Positions 52,094 through 61,944 are shown, numbered from the stretch's first letter. The stretch: 64,000 nt of DNA from Syntrophobacterales bacterium (GCA_019429105.1 JAHYJE010000007.1:1-64000); one strand, 5' to 3'. The notes: generated by a model not told the origin, from the letters alone. Numbers and translations: made by a program.

Positions 52094-52555
52094 ATGAACA
52101 CTGATTTCATAATAATGGCGATCGCGGTGGTAATTGTTATTGTTCTTGCATTCTGGCGCTTCTCCAGCGGCAATTACGGCAGCCTTGCTCCGAACAGCGA
52201 GGTCGCCGCCGCTTACACGACATATCATATCGACCCTGACCGCAATTACTACGTAAGCGGACCCGCTGCTTTTCCCAACGCTATCCTCGGACTGGACAAA
52301 TCTCTGACGCTGGATTCCGATTTGTGGAAGCGCATCGAACCGACACCGGACAAAATGAAAGATCTGGTAGAGAATATGACCATGCGGGCTGCGGAAACAT
52401 TCCAGTCGCTTCAAGGATATGATGTCATCGATGAAAAAGGGCGCAAAACGGGAAATTGGTTTTCCCTTCCCGGGATAGACATCATGATCAGGAGAACGGG
52501 CGAAAACAGTTTCAGCATTTCGACGCCGGCGATCGAGACCGGCCAGGACAGATAA
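52094..52555 (+). CDS. Hypothetical membrane-anchored protein, 153 residues
   Basis: An N-terminal helix IIMAIAVVIVIVLAFWRF anchors a soluble domain of about 130 residues with YTTYHIDPDRNYYVSGPAAF and MTMRAAETFQSLQGYDVI. I do not recognise the family. The ribosome site is modest (GGGG ten bases before ATG). It stands alone between the aro leader and a convergent TPR-like gene. Confidence 0.7.
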   Translation: MNTDFIIMAIAVVIVIVLAFWRFSSGNYGSLAPNSEVAAAYTTYHIDPDRNYYVSGPAAFPNAILGLDKSLTLDSDLWKRIEPTPDKMKDLVENMTMRAAETFQSLQGYDVIDEKGRKTGNWFSLPGIDIMIRRTGENSFSISTPAIETGQDR

Positions 52556-52645
52556 CCGGTGCAGCCATACAGGCAGAACCATTCCGCCCTTTCATAACTG
52601 CGATACCCCTCAGAAATTTGCGCATGCGCTTTAAGATTCAACCCG

Positions 52646-53614
52646 TCAAATACGCCGTCGTTTTTCCAGCGCCTTCATATATTCGGCGAAAAGGTCGGGG
52701 GCGGTGGACTTCATCTCCCGCCGAATCTCAATAAAATTGATCCCGCTAACGCTGCGGAGGAAAGGCTCGTTGTCGCAAAGGACGATGCCTTTCGTGAAGA
52801 TGCGGGCGGCAATAACGGGTTCGGAACTGCGGCGAAAGGCCTTCTGCAACTCCCGGTATCTTTCGGTGAAAGCGCTTAATTCATCAAGTATTCTGATCAT
52901 TTTTGGCTTGAAGATTCCCCGGATGTACGCGCAGGCGGGAAGCCATTCGCAGGCCAGAGCCGGCGGCCAGCCATACTCTTCGGGTAAAAGCTGCAAGAGT
53001 TGTTTCAGCTCCTCGTCGCGCAGATGTTGCCAGTCAATGGCGCAGGGAGCAATCAGGCAGGCCTCGAAATAAAGCTGGCGTGCGGTCTCCCGGTTGCCGC
53101 GTTCCCACCAGGCGTCGCCAAGATAACCAAAAAGGGGTGCGCTTTCCCGAATCGAAAGCAGGCAGGTTTGCAGGGAGTGGATCGCCCGTTCATACTCGCC
53201 GGTCTGAATGTAAATGTAACCGACCGGGATGTCCCCGGCCAACTGGAAATCGTCCGGCAATGAGGCCTCTTCGACAGCAGCAGCAATCAACCGGAAGAAA
53301 CGGCGCCGTAGTTTTTCCGGCATCCGGGCGTTGTACGCCAGCGCACCGCAGAATAACTCGAAGGAGCGCCAGAGTTGAAACAGCAAACCGGGCAGTTCCG
53401 GGCCGGCGGACGGCAGCAAGCTCAACTGCCCCTGCAAAAACCGGACGATCCGCAACTTCTCTTCCACATCCTCTCTGCTTGCGGGATAGAGATTGCGGTA
53501 GTCGGTCAATAAAACCTGCGCCTCGTCGAGACGCAGTTCGTTGAAAGCGTTTGCGGCGTCGTTCAGCAAAACAAATTCATCCAGAAAAAGCGGCATCTGT
53601 TCCATATTTGGCAA
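52646..53614 (-). CDS. Hypothetical TPR-like helical repeat protein
   Basis: A 322-residue helical protein. GYIYIQTGEYERAIHSLQTC and GYLGDAWWERGNRETARQLYFEA are tetratricopeptide-like units; other helices are less regular. No signal peptide, so cytoplasmic. The start is TTG at 53614 or ATG at 53605 (MEQMPLFLDEF); neither has an ideal ribosome site. Possibly a protein-interaction adaptor; function unknown. Confidence 0.7.
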   Translation of the reverse strand: MPNMEQMPLFLDEFVLLNDAANAFNELRLDEAQVLLTDYRNLYPASREDVEEKLRIVRFLQGQLSLLPSAGPELPGLLFQLWRSFELFCGALAYNARMPEKLRRRFFRLIAAAVEEASLPDDFQLAGDIPVGYIYIQTGEYERAIHSLQTCLLSIRESAPLFGYLGDAWWERGNRETARQLYFEACLIAPCAIDWQHLRDEELKQLLQLLPEEYGWPPALACEWLPACAYIRGIFKPKMIRILDELSAFTERYRELQKAFRRSSEPVIAARIFTKGIVLCDNEPFLRSVSGINFIEIRREMKSTAPDLFAEYMKALEKRRRI

Positions 53615-53739
53615 TCATCCCTGTAATTTTAAAACCCTCTTTTTTCGATAATCCAATCGCAAAACACATTGCGCAAATCAGGGTAAAATTCTTCCGTCCG
53701 ATAGCATCTTCTCGGAAATTAGCAAACAAAAAACCGCCT

Positions 53740-54045
53740 CATTCCACGGTAATTTTGTTCTCGTCCCTCTTTACCCACCTGATGCTGGCAACCCCTCCGG
53801 CTTTCATCACAACGCTGGCCGGGCTTGCGATGTTGCGCGTACTGCAGACGGCGTTTTCGACCGCGTTTCAAGACCGATTTACCTTTGGTGCACTTCTGAC
53901 CTTCATCGTTACCGTTGCCAATGTTGCGATATTCAACATCGGTGCGCCCTTCTGGGGTCTGGTTTTCGGATTCTCCCTGTCTTGGCTGATCGAAAGGGAT
54001 GATTTCCACGGCGGTAAGGCGAGAAACTCCCCTCCCGGCAGTTGA
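53740..54045 (+). pseudogene. benE: C-terminal remnant of a BenE-type transporter
   Basis: About 100 codons read FTHLMLATPPAFITTLAGLA, FTFGALLTFIVTVANVAIFN, IGAPFWGLVFGFSLSWLIER, the last helices of the benzoate/H+ symporter family. The N-terminal three quarters are missing; the open frame upstream of 53740 overlaps another gene and lacks homology. Evidence of lost aromatic-acid uptake or of a transfer scar. Confidence 0.7.
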
Positions 54046-54188
54046 CAAAACCGCTGACACCGCGCAGGCCCCCTATTTTCGCTGCAATAGATGCCTTCCC
54101 CGCACTTTTTCGCCGGAATCGTTCTTCGGGATTCTTTAAATGGCCTTATTAATGGATTGTCCCTTGCGTGGCGTCCAGGCGATTACGA

Positions 54189-55388
54189 TCAGGCCGGAAC
54201 TGCCGTCATCCTGCTCAGGCGATTCTTCAGGGCTTCCGGAAAAGCGCCGTTAGCCGACTTCAGCAGAATGGCTGGAACGCCCCCGAAGAGTTCGTAGCTG
54301 CGGGCCAGCACCCGGTCATCCCAGATGGCGTTGATGCTGTCTTTGTTCATTGTTTCCGACGTCAGAGCCGCTTGCCATCCGCCCAGCCAGCCGGTCACAA
54401 CGCGATTGGCGAGTTGGGGAATCAGCCTGTTGGTATCCATCAAGCCATTCTTTTCCGAAGCGGGCATAAGGCGCCGGCTTTCCAGAAGCCAGGCCAGCGA
54501 AACCATGTCGTGGGCCACCACCGAGTCAGAGGCGATTATCAGACCATAATCCGGTTCAAAGACATAACCTTTGTCCGGACCATAGGTGGCAAGCACCTTG
54601 TCTGCCGCCGAAATCACGAGGCGCTGTTTATCCCTCAGGGTCGCAACCGTATTGCCTTCGGCTGTTTTCTCCTGCAGAGTGGCCGCGTCCCGGTGATATT
54701 CCAGGCGCGTGTCATGTCGCCAGTAACCCACGGCGGCTTTCAGCCCCAATGAGCTCCCCGCCAATACATGCCTGGAGCAGCGGGGCATCAGGACGATGTG
54801 CTGAATCTCCTTGAGAATATTGGGCATCATGAGGCCGCGCTTCCAGTGTGAACCGGCAGACGGAAAATCCTCATAAAAGGCCTCCCACCCGCTTTCCTCG
54901 AAGCAGTGCAGCTCTCCGCCAGAGGTCTGAACAGCCTTCGCCAACCCTGACGCAATCATCAAAGCGCGAGAGCTTCCGGAAAGAGATTTCGGAGAAAATC
55001 GCAGGTCCCGGACCCCGGACATGTCGCCCACAATTACCCTGCGCGCCCCTTTTTCCTTAAGGAGTCCGATCATGGAGGCAATGGCGGCAGGGCTTGTGGT
55101 GGCGGGATAGGGGCTGTCTGAATTGTTTACCGGTTTGATGAAGACGGCATCACCCCTGGACAGCCAGGAAAAGTCGGTGGACATCTCGGCGGCATTGCGG
55201 ACCGCTGTTTTTATATCCTGCTCGGAAGCGCCCTTGCCCACACCTGCCAGAAATACCCTGGTCGGAGCGCCAGAGGCAAATTGTTCGGTCTTCATGGGAT
55301 TCGGAGCTGCCCCGACGCCTTCGGCAAACGGACATAATGCAATTGCCGATGCCCCTGCCGCCGCTTTCAGAAAGTCTCTTCGTTCCAT
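54189..55388 (-). CDS. TAT-exported DUF362 protein
   Basis: A 399-residue protein with a twin-arginine signal (ERRDFLKAAAGASAIAL). The DUF362 body has AVFIKPVNNSDSPYPATTSP, RVIVGDMSGVRDLRFS, LMPRCSRHVLAGSSLGLKAAVG and DYGLIIASDSVVAHDMVSLA. Unlike the copy at 41350 it has no ferredoxin tail. Periplasmic location is likely, reaction unknown. The 143 bp before it (54046-54188) hold nothing I recognise. Confidence 0.88.
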   Translation of the reverse strand: MERRDFLKAAAGASAIALCPFAEGVGAAPNPMKTEQFASGAPTRVFLAGVGKGASEQDIKTAVRNAAEMSTDFSWLSRGDAVFIKPVNNSDSPYPATTSPAAIASMIGLLKEKGARRVIVGDMSGVRDLRFSPKSLSGSSRALMIASGLAKAVQTSGGELHCFEESGWEAFYEDFPSAGSHWKRGLMMPNILKEIQHIVLMPRCSRHVLAGSSLGLKAAVGYWRHDTRLEYHRDAATLQEKTAEGNTVATLRDKQRLVISAADKVLATYGPDKGYVFEPDYGLIIASDSVVAHDMVSLAWLLESRRLMPASEKNGLMDTNRLIPQLANRVVTGWLGGWQAALTSETMNKDSINAIWDDRVLARSYELFGGVPAILLKSANGAFPEALKNRLSRMTAVPA

Positions 55389-55461
55389 ATTTATTTACCT
55401 CTTTGTTTTTTTGCGTTGATGAAGCAGGGTTCGTCCAATCTCTTAAAGAACCAGTCGCCGG

Positions 55462-57609
55462 CTAGCTTTCCAGGACAAAAAGCGCGTCGGCGACAAGCGG
55501 CTCAGCCCCTGCCAAAATAAGCGGATTGAGGTCTATCTCGGCGATCTCCGGGTGGAGAACGGCTATATTCCCCAACGTTTGCAGAATGGCGGCAAGCGCG
55601 GGTGCGTTTACCGCCGGCATCCCGCGAATTTCGCCGAGCAGCGCTTTGGCCTTGATGTCTTCAAGCATCTCCGCCGCCTCGGTAATCCCGAACGGCGCCG
55701 CGCGGAAGGTGGCGTCTTGCAGCGCCTCGGTAAATATCCCCCCCAGGCCGAACAGCACGCAGGGGCCAAAACCAGGGAATCTCGTCATGCCCGCGACAAA
55801 CTCGCGGCGCCCGATGACCATTTGCTGGATTAAAATCGGTATTTCTCCACCTGCGGCGGTTCGCACCGCACAAAAGGCCCTCAGCAGGGCCTCTTTTGTC
55901 TGAATGTTCAGTTCAATCAGTCCCTTACCGGATTTGTGCATAATATTTGGGGAACACGCCTTGAGGGCAAGGGGAAACCCTATTTCCTCCGCCGCTTTTA
56001 TGGCCTCTGCCTCAGAATCGGCTAATTGCTCCCGCGTGACGGGAACACCGTACGCGGCAAGGAGTCTTTTGGCCTGATGCTCGTCGAGGGCCTGCTGCCC
56101 GGCGGCAAGGGCGGTTTTCATTATTCTCAGCCCCTCCGCGGCAACTTCCGGCAGGATCGGCTTCACTATCGGCTTTCTCTCTTGTATCCGCAGGCGGCAA
56201 AGCAGCGAGGCCATTCCCCGCGCCGCCTTCTCCGGAGAATCAAAGACGGGGATATCGCCATCCATGTATCTGGACGTATTGTCGTCGCCACGACCGAAAA
56301 AGGAGCTGATCACCATCGGCAGGTTATGTTTCCAGGGGAGAGCCAAAGCCTCGGTCATGTCGTGAGACAGCTGCCGGGAAGCCTCATCTTCCGTCATTCC
56401 CCCCGTCATCTCCTTCATGTGGTCGTAAACCATTTTTATAAAACCGGAACCCACTGCTCCGTGCAGGACAAGACCGTCAATCTCGCCGCTTTCCATAATC
56501 ATTTCCGGAATTACGGTGGTCAGAACCTTCATCTCCCGGTGGTAGGTCAGATCAACCGGATTGGCGCTGGATGCATGGGGAGGAATCAACTCCCTGATTT
56601 TTGCCTGCAACCCGTCGGAAAAACGGGGCACAATCATTCCTCCCTGATCGGCGTTGTGGGAGATCGCCGTGCCCGGTCCTCCGGAATTGGTAACAACCGC
56701 AAGCCGGCGACCGCGCAGCGGCGGTTGGGTCGCGTGCGTCCAGCCGTGGGCGTAGAGTTCTTCAATGGAATCGCAACGAATGATCCCGGCCTGCTTAAAA
56801 ATGCCCTCGTAGAGAAGATCCGGCCCGGCCAGCGAACCGGTGTGACTCAGACCCGCACGGGCGCCGGAGGCGGAACCTCCCACGTACTGGGCAAGCACTG
56901 GCTTGTGGGGAGTAATTCTCTGCGCTGCTTCAATAAAACGTCGGCCGTCGCGTATCCCTTCTATATACATGACAATCGCCTTCGTCTGCTCGTCCTGGCC
57001 GAGGTATTCAAGGGCGTCAGCCATATCGATGTTGGCCTCGTTGCCGCAACTGATTGCCTTGCTGAAGCGGATTCCCCGTTCCCGAAGATACCAGAGCGTC
57101 TGGGTGACGTAGGTGCCGCTCTGGGAAACCATGCCGAGCGCTCCCGGTCTTCTGTCCATCTTACCGATAGTCAGGTTTAAGGGAAGCGCCGTGTTGACGA
57201 TCCCCATGCAGTTCGGACCGAGAAAGCGAAGCCCGTAAGTTTTCGCAATTTCCTGCAGGCGTTCCTCCAGAGCCCTGCCTTTCGGGCCGATTTCCTTGAA
57301 CCCCGCGCTGATGATTATTGCCCGCTTCGTGCCAAGCTTCGCGAAATCTTCAAGCATGGGGATTACCAACGCGGTGGGAACGATCAGAAGAAGCAGATCC
57401 GGCGCCTCCGGAAGGGCGGACGCGGATGGGTACGCCTTGTGACCCAGGACTGTTTTCTCAGTCGGATGAATCGGATAAAATTGTCCCGGAAAACCATCTT
57501 TCAATATGGAAAGAGCCTGCAGAGTTCCCATTTTTTCCGGATTGTTGCTGGCGCCGGCGACCGCGATGGATTTGGGGCTAAGAAGCAGATGCAATGGATT
57601 TTCGGCCAT
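55462..57609 (-). CDS. ADP-forming acyl-CoA (acetyl-CoA) synthetase, fused alpha-beta
   Basis: A 715-residue enzyme converting acyl-CoA, ADP and phosphate to acid and ATP, or the reverse. CoA-binding domain (SIAVAGASNNPEKMG), ligase domain with the phospho-His His256 in GLSHTGSLAGPD, and a C-terminal ATP-grasp domain (AYGVPVTREQLADSEAEAI, FPLALKACSPNIMHKSGKG). In anaerobes it can yield ATP by substrate-level phosphorylation from fermentation acyl-CoA. Its promoter and a palindromic operator lie at 57666-57714. Confidence 0.93.
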   Translation of the reverse strand: MAENPLHLLLSPKSIAVAGASNNPEKMGTLQALSILKDGFPGQFYPIHPTEKTVLGHKAYPSASALPEAPDLLLLIVPTALVIPMLEDFAKLGTKRAIIISAGFKEIGPKGRALEERLQEIAKTYGLRFLGPNCMGIVNTALPLNLTIGKMDRRPGALGMVSQSGTYVTQTLWYLRERGIRFSKAISCGNEANIDMADALEYLGQDEQTKAIVMYIEGIRDGRRFIEAAQRITPHKPVLAQYVGGSASGARAGLSHTGSLAGPDLLYEGIFKQAGIIRCDSIEELYAHGWTHATQPPLRGRRLAVVTNSGGPGTAISHNADQGGMIVPRFSDGLQAKIRELIPPHASSANPVDLTYHREMKVLTTVIPEMIMESGEIDGLVLHGAVGSGFIKMVYDHMKEMTGGMTEDEASRQLSHDMTEALALPWKHNLPMVISSFFGRGDDNTSRYMDGDIPVFDSPEKAARGMASLLCRLRIQERKPIVKPILPEVAAEGLRIMKTALAAGQQALDEHQAKRLLAAYGVPVTREQLADSEAEAIKAAEEIGFPLALKACSPNIMHKSGKGLIELNIQTKEALLRAFCAVRTAAGGEIPILIQQMVIGRREFVAGMTRFPGFGPCVLFGLGGIFTEALQDATFRAAPFGITEAAEMLEDIKAKALLGEIRGMPAVNAPALAAILQTLGNIAVLHPEIAEIDLNPLILAGAEPLVADALFVLES

Positions 57610-57665
57610 GACTTTTCTCCCGTGTTTTTATGAATGGCCACAAGTCTCAAACGTGACAGGTAAAG

Positions 57666-57714
57666 ACTATAGGGGATAAGGTCGGGGCTGTCAAGAAAAA
57701 CGAGCGCTCGCTCG
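57666..57714 (-). promoter_or_regulatory. Promoter and palindromic operator of the acyl-CoA synthetase gene
   Basis: Minus strand TTGACA (57689-57694), 17-bp spacer, TATAGT (57666-57671). Just upstream CGAGCG-CT-CGCTCG (57701-57714) is a perfect inverted repeat of the sort bound by TetR-family regulators. It lies between this gene and divergent trxB. Confidence 0.7.
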
Positions 57715-57807
57715 CAAAAAATTACTTTACAAAGTATGCGGTTAAGGTTTAGTAAGCAAATGTCAATTTCAAGCGAATTAATCAAATTAATATATCAGGA
57801 GGCAAAA

Positions 57808-58761
57808 ATGAACGCGAACGAAAAGCAATACGATGTTGCAATCGTTGGGGGCGGACCGGCCGGGTTCACCGCGGGGATTTACGCGGTGCGGGCGGCACTC
57901 AGCGCAATCCTGTTTGAGGGGGCCTCGACTGCAAGCCAGATCACGATGACGGACGCGATCGAAAACTATCCCGGCCGGGGCGGTGCTAATGGCCTTGAAT
58001 TAGTCGAAGACTTTAAAAAGCAGGCGGTGAGTTTCGGTCTCGAAACCGCAGCCGATGATGTTGCGGAGATAAAGAAAGCTACAGTGGACGGCAAGGAAGG
58101 ATGGGAAGTGGTTGCGGAAGGCAAGAGCTATAAGGCGCTTACCGTGATTTTTGCGGCGGGGGCAAACTGGCGCCGCCTCGGCGTGGCCGGCGAGGAACGG
58201 TTCATCGGCAGGGGCGTTTCGTTCTGCGCTACCTGCGATGCCCCCCTGTTCAAAAACAGGGACGTTGCCGTTGTCGGTGGCGGGGATACGGCGATCCAGG
58301 AGGCGATCTATCTTACCAAGTTTGCCCGCAAGGTCACGGTTATTCACCGCCGGAATCGCCTGCGCGCGACGGCAATCCTGCAGCAGCGCGCTTTGGCCAA
58401 CGACAAGATAGAATTTCTCTGGGATTCCGTTGTCGATAAGGTGGACGGCCTCGATCTTCTGCAATGGGTCAAGGCGCATAACCTGAAGACAAACGAGGAT
58501 GTCAGACTTTCGGTAAGCGGGCTCTTCATCTTTGTCGGGTTGAATCCCAACACGGAGATGCTGCGGGCCTTGGTTGCTCTGGACGAACGCGGTTATGTCA
58601 AGGTTGACGCCAACATGAAAACATCGGCCCAGGGGCTGTTCGCCGCCGGCGATTGCATCGCCAAACAACTCCGCCAGGTGGTGACCGCCTGCGGGGATGG
58701 AGCGAACGCCGCTTACTCCGCCCAGCTTTACGTGGAAGATCTAAAGGGAGAGGCCTACTAA
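57808..58761 (+). CDS. trxB: Thioredoxin reductase
   Basis: A 317-residue FAD/NADPH enzyme. VAIVGGGPAGFTAGIYAVRA binds FAD, GVSFCATCDAPLF holds the redox CATC, VAVVGGGDTAIQEAIYL binds NADPH, and GLFAAGDCIAKQLRQVVTACGDG ends it. ATG at 57808 after CAGGAGG; the upstream ATG at 57736 adds unrelated residues. Followed directly by lgt. Confidence 0.94.
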   Translation: MNANEKQYDVAIVGGGPAGFTAGIYAVRAALSAILFEGASTASQITMTDAIENYPGRGGANGLELVEDFKKQAVSFGLETAADDVAEIKKATVDGKEGWEVVAEGKSYKALTVIFAAGANWRRLGVAGEERFIGRGVSFCATCDAPLFKNRDVAVVGGGDTAIQEAIYLTKFARKVTVIHRRNRLRATAILQQRALANDKIEFLWDSVVDKVDGLDLLQWVKAHNLKTNEDVRLSVSGLFIFVGLNPNTEMLRALVALDERGYVKVDANMKTSAQGLFAAGDCIAKQLRQVVTACGDGANAAYSAQLYVEDLKGEAY

Positions 58762-59607
58762 GTGGAGAATTTGATAGCCCTCTGGAGGGATCTCCCCTCT
58801 CATATAACCCCCTGGCTCTTGCAGATAGGGGCGTTTCAGTTGCGCTGGTACAGCCTGATGTATCTGGCCGCCTTTTTGAGCGTTTATCTGCTGATAATGC
58901 GCCGGATCAAAGTGGATGGACTGCCCTATACCGCCGAGCTGGTTCAGGATTTCTTTACCTGGGCGATCTTCGGGGTGATTGTCGGCGGTCGCCTCGGTTA
59001 TGTGCTGTTCTACAATCTGGATTATTATCTCCAGCGCCCTCTGGAGATAATCCTTCCCTTTCAATTCGAGGACGGGATTCGTTTTACTGGAATAAGCGGG
59101 ATGTCATATCACGGCGGCGCCATCGCCGTTCTGCTGGCCGGCATAATCTTCTGTTGGAAAAGGGGTATCGAATTCTGGCGTTTTGCCGATCTTTTCGCCT
59201 CGGCGATTCCCCTCGGCTACACGTTCGGACGAATCGGCAATTTCATCAATGGCGAATTATACGGAAGACCGACGGATGTCCCTTGGGGGATGCTTTTCCC
59301 CCTTGACCCGCGACACCTGCTGCGCCATCCCTCGCAGCTCTACGAGGCGTTTTTCGAGGGGATTGTCCTTTTCGTCATCCTCTGGGCGATCCGCAAGAAA
59401 TTTTCTTTTACCGGTGCGATCGTTGCCTGCTACATAGCAGGATACGGCTTCATTCGCTTCTTTATAGAGTTTTTCCGCGAACCGGATAGTCAACTCGGTT
59501 TTGTGTATGGCCCGTTCAGCATGGGACAAATCCTGTGCATAGCGATGATCATGACCGGGACGGCGATTTACCGGTTTCGCAAAAAACAGTCGGGGAAAAG
59601 TCCATAA
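58762..59607 (+). CDS. lgt: Prolipoprotein diacylglyceryl transferase
   Basis: A 281-residue inner-membrane enzyme with seven helices that attaches diacylglycerol to lipoprotein cysteine. GISGMSYHGGAIAVLLAG carries the essential His region and GRIGNFINGELYGRPTDVPWGM the Lgt signature. The start is GTG at 58762, directly after the trxB stop, with AGGGAGAGG upstream, so the pair is probably coupled. Confidence 0.94.
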   Translation: MENLIALWRDLPSHITPWLLQIGAFQLRWYSLMYLAAFLSVYLLIMRRIKVDGLPYTAELVQDFFTWAIFGVIVGGRLGYVLFYNLDYYLQRPLEIILPFQFEDGIRFTGISGMSYHGGAIAVLLAGIIFCWKRGIEFWRFADLFASAIPLGYTFGRIGNFINGELYGRPTDVPWGMLFPLDPRHLLRHPSQLYEAFFEGIVLFVILWAIRKKFSFTGAIVACYIAGYGFIRFFIEFFREPDSQLGFVYGPFSMGQILCIAMIMTGTAIYRFRKKQSGKSP

Positions 59608-59661
59608 CGCAAAGACCTTATTTCAATGTCCATTAATTAAGATTCTCATGGAGGAAAGCCA

Positions 59662-61473
59662 ATGACAATGTTCAAGGAAACATCGATGGGCGCTGTATTC
59701 CAGAACCGCGTTGCACAATACGGCGACGAAACCCTTATTCTCTGGAAGAACAAGGGCAAATGGGAAGAACTCTCCTGGAAAAAGCTTAACGAATTGGTGC
59801 GCGTTCTGGGGCTGTTTCTAATTAACCGGGGAATCCAGCCCGGGGACAAGGTAGCGCTGTTCTCGCCAAACCGTTATGAGTGGTGGGTGGCGGATCTTGC
59901 CATTATCTCCGTCGGCGCCGTAAACGTCCCGATCTACGCAACCAATTCGGCGGAAGAGGCGCGGTACATTATCGAAAATTCCGACGCCCGGCTCTGCTTT
60001 GTCGGGACCAGAGAGCAGGCGGAAAAGATCCTCAAGGTCAAACCAGTGCTTCCGACCCTGAGCGAGATTGTACTGTTTGAGGAAGGAACAAGCCTCCCCG
60101 AAGGCGTTATCGCCCTGCAGGACGCCTATAGCGAAGGCAGGGGCTACCCGGCAAAGGATGATTTTGACAAAAGGCTGCCGCCCATCGGCTTCGACGATCT
60201 GGCAACGATCATCTATACCTCCGGCACGACCGGCCCCCCCAAGGGCGTCATGCTTACCCACCACAATTTCGTTGCCAATGTAAACCAGCTTCGGGCGGTA
60301 GATCCCGAGTTTCTGAGACCCGGCCACACCTTTCTCTCTTTTCTGCCCCTCGCCCATTCCCTCGAACGAACCGTCGGCTACTATAGCCCGATTTTCCTTG
60401 GCGGACACAAGGTCGCCTTCGCCGAAAGCACGGAAAAACTGCTGGAAAACTTTCAGGAAATCAGGCCCACGTTCCTGGTCAGCGTGCCGCGCATTTACGA
60501 AAAGGTGCACTCCGGAATAGTCGCAAAGGTAGCTTCCGCTTCCCCCGTCAAGAAAGCCCTCTTCAACTGGGCAATGGGGATCGCCAAGGAGAACCTGCCT
60601 TACGTCTGTGAAAACAAGCCCCGCACCGGCCTGTTTGCCATCAAGTACAACCTTGCCGACAAGATCATCTTCAGCAAGCTTCGCGTTGCCCTGGGGATGG
60701 ACCGGCTCGAGGCGGCAGTTTCCGGAGGCGGCCCCCTGTCCGTAGCCGATGCAGAGTTCTTTCTGGGAATGGGGATCAAGGTGCTCGAAGGCTTCGGCCT
60801 CACCGAGACGGCCCCGGTTACCAACGGAAACATGCCCAAACATATCAAACCGGGAACGGTCGGCCCCGCGTTGCAGGACACGATCATCAAGATCGCTGAG
60901 GACGGGGAAATCATCATCAAGGGCCCCCAGGTCATGAAGGGATACTACAAAAACGAGGCGGCGACGAAGGCCGCCTTCACCGAGGACGGTTTTTTCCGTA
61001 CCGGCGACATCGGCCAGATCGACGCGGACGGGTATCTCAAGATCACCGGCCGGATCAAGGATCTCATAATCACCTCGGGCGGCAAGAACATCTCCCCGCA
61101 GAACATTGAAAATGCCCTCGCGGCTTCTCCGTTAATCGAGCAGGCGGTGGTCATCGGCGACAACCGCAAGTACCTGTCGGCGCTGATTGTCCCAACGTTT
61201 GCTACCCTGGAGCTCTGGGCCGGGGAAAACAATATCGCCTTTGCGAACCGCGCTGAATTGATCGGCAAACCGGAGGTCAAAAGTCTCTACGAAAAGGAGC
61301 TGGCGGAGCGAATGAAGGATTACGCGCGGGTTGAGCAGATCCGAAAATTCACGCTGCTGGAAGCCGAGTGGTCTCAGAATACCGGCGAACTCACGCCGAC
61401 GTTGAAGATGAAGCGACAGGTCATCAACCAGAAATACGGGCCGCTCATCGAAGCGATGTACCCGCCTGAATAG
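59662..61473 (+). CDS. AMP-forming long-chain acyl-CoA synthetase
   Basis: A 603-residue ANL-superfamily ligase. IIYTSGTTGPPKGVMLTHHN is the P-loop, VLEGFGLTETAPVTNGN the A5 motif, FFRTGDIGQIDADGYLKITG the hinge and TSGGKNISPQNIENAL the C-terminal lysine region. Length and motifs match FadD15-like fatty-acid ligases. GGAGGAAAG precedes ATG 59662. It could feed fatty acids into beta-oxidation or lipid synthesis. Confidence 0.92.
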   Translation: MTMFKETSMGAVFQNRVAQYGDETLILWKNKGKWEELSWKKLNELVRVLGLFLINRGIQPGDKVALFSPNRYEWWVADLAIISVGAVNVPIYATNSAEEARYIIENSDARLCFVGTREQAEKILKVKPVLPTLSEIVLFEEGTSLPEGVIALQDAYSEGRGYPAKDDFDKRLPPIGFDDLATIIYTSGTTGPPKGVMLTHHNFVANVNQLRAVDPEFLRPGHTFLSFLPLAHSLERTVGYYSPIFLGGHKVAFAESTEKLLENFQEIRPTFLVSVPRIYEKVHSGIVAKVASASPVKKALFNWAMGIAKENLPYVCENKPRTGLFAIKYNLADKIIFSKLRVALGMDRLEAAVSGGGPLSVADAEFFLGMGIKVLEGFGLTETAPVTNGNMPKHIKPGTVGPALQDTIIKIAEDGEIIIKGPQVMKGYYKNEAATKAAFTEDGFFRTGDIGQIDADGYLKITGRIKDLIITSGGKNISPQNIENALAASPLIEQAVVIGDNRKYLSALIVPTFATLELWAGENNIAFANRAELIGKPEVKSLYEKELAERMKDYARVEQIRKFTLLEAEWSQNTGELTPTLKMKRQVINQKYGPLIEAMYPPE

Positions 61474-61530
61474 ACGGGGAGACCTGGACAAGAGAGGGCA
61501 AGAGACGCGGCAACGAAAAACGGGGCGGGG

Positions 61531-61944
61531 TCAGGCGCATTTTGCGCCGTGCTCCGCCTCCACCTTGATCGATACCCCGCCCCGCACCGCAAACTCCGCC
61601 GTTATCTTGCACCAGCGCGGCGAAAGGACTTCGAGCAGATCGTCAAGTATCGCATTGGCCACGTGTTCATGAAATACCCCCTGATCGCGAAAAGACCACA
61701 GGTATAGCTTCAACGACTTGGACTCCAGTATCTTTTGGTCGGGGATGTATTGAATCGTCAGAGCCGCAAAGTCCGGCTGCCCGGTTGCCGGGCACAGGCA
61801 GGTGAATTCATCTGAGCGCATGGTAATCAGATAATCGCGCCCCTGGTTGTGATTGGGAAACGTCTCTAATTTCCGGACGGGTTTTTTGTCCCCTCCCAGC
61901 AGGGTCAGCCCTTCCAGATCAGTTTTTTCGGTGATCGTTGACAT
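61531..61944 (-). CDS. queF: NADPH-dependent 7-cyano-7-deazaguanine reductase
   Basis: A 137-residue unimodular QueF, making preQ1 for queuosine. EFTCLCPATGQPDFA contains the catalytic Cys and Asp, and ESKSLKLYLWSFRDQG is the NADPH-binding QueF motif. FHEHVANAILDDLLEVL completes the site. Convergent with the acyl-CoA ligase. The 211 bp to the tRNA-Gln hold no gene I can support. Confidence 0.94.
   Translation of the reverse strand: MSTITEKTDLEGLTLLGGDKKPVRKLETFPNHNQGRDYLITMRSDEFTCLCPATGQPDFAALTIQYIPDQKILESKSLKLYLWSFRDQGVFHEHVANAILDDLLEVLSPRWCKITAEFAVRGGVSIKVEAEHGAKCA

Noticed and set aside
53551-53739. N-terminal 63 codons of the frame ending in the BenE remnant
   Set aside because: They overlap the TPR-like gene on the other strand and have no transporter-like helices; homology begins only near 53740.
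56026-57180. 384-codon plus-strand frame inside the acyl-CoA synthetase gene
   Set aside because: Shadow frame: the opposite strand carries full catalytic motifs over the same bases.
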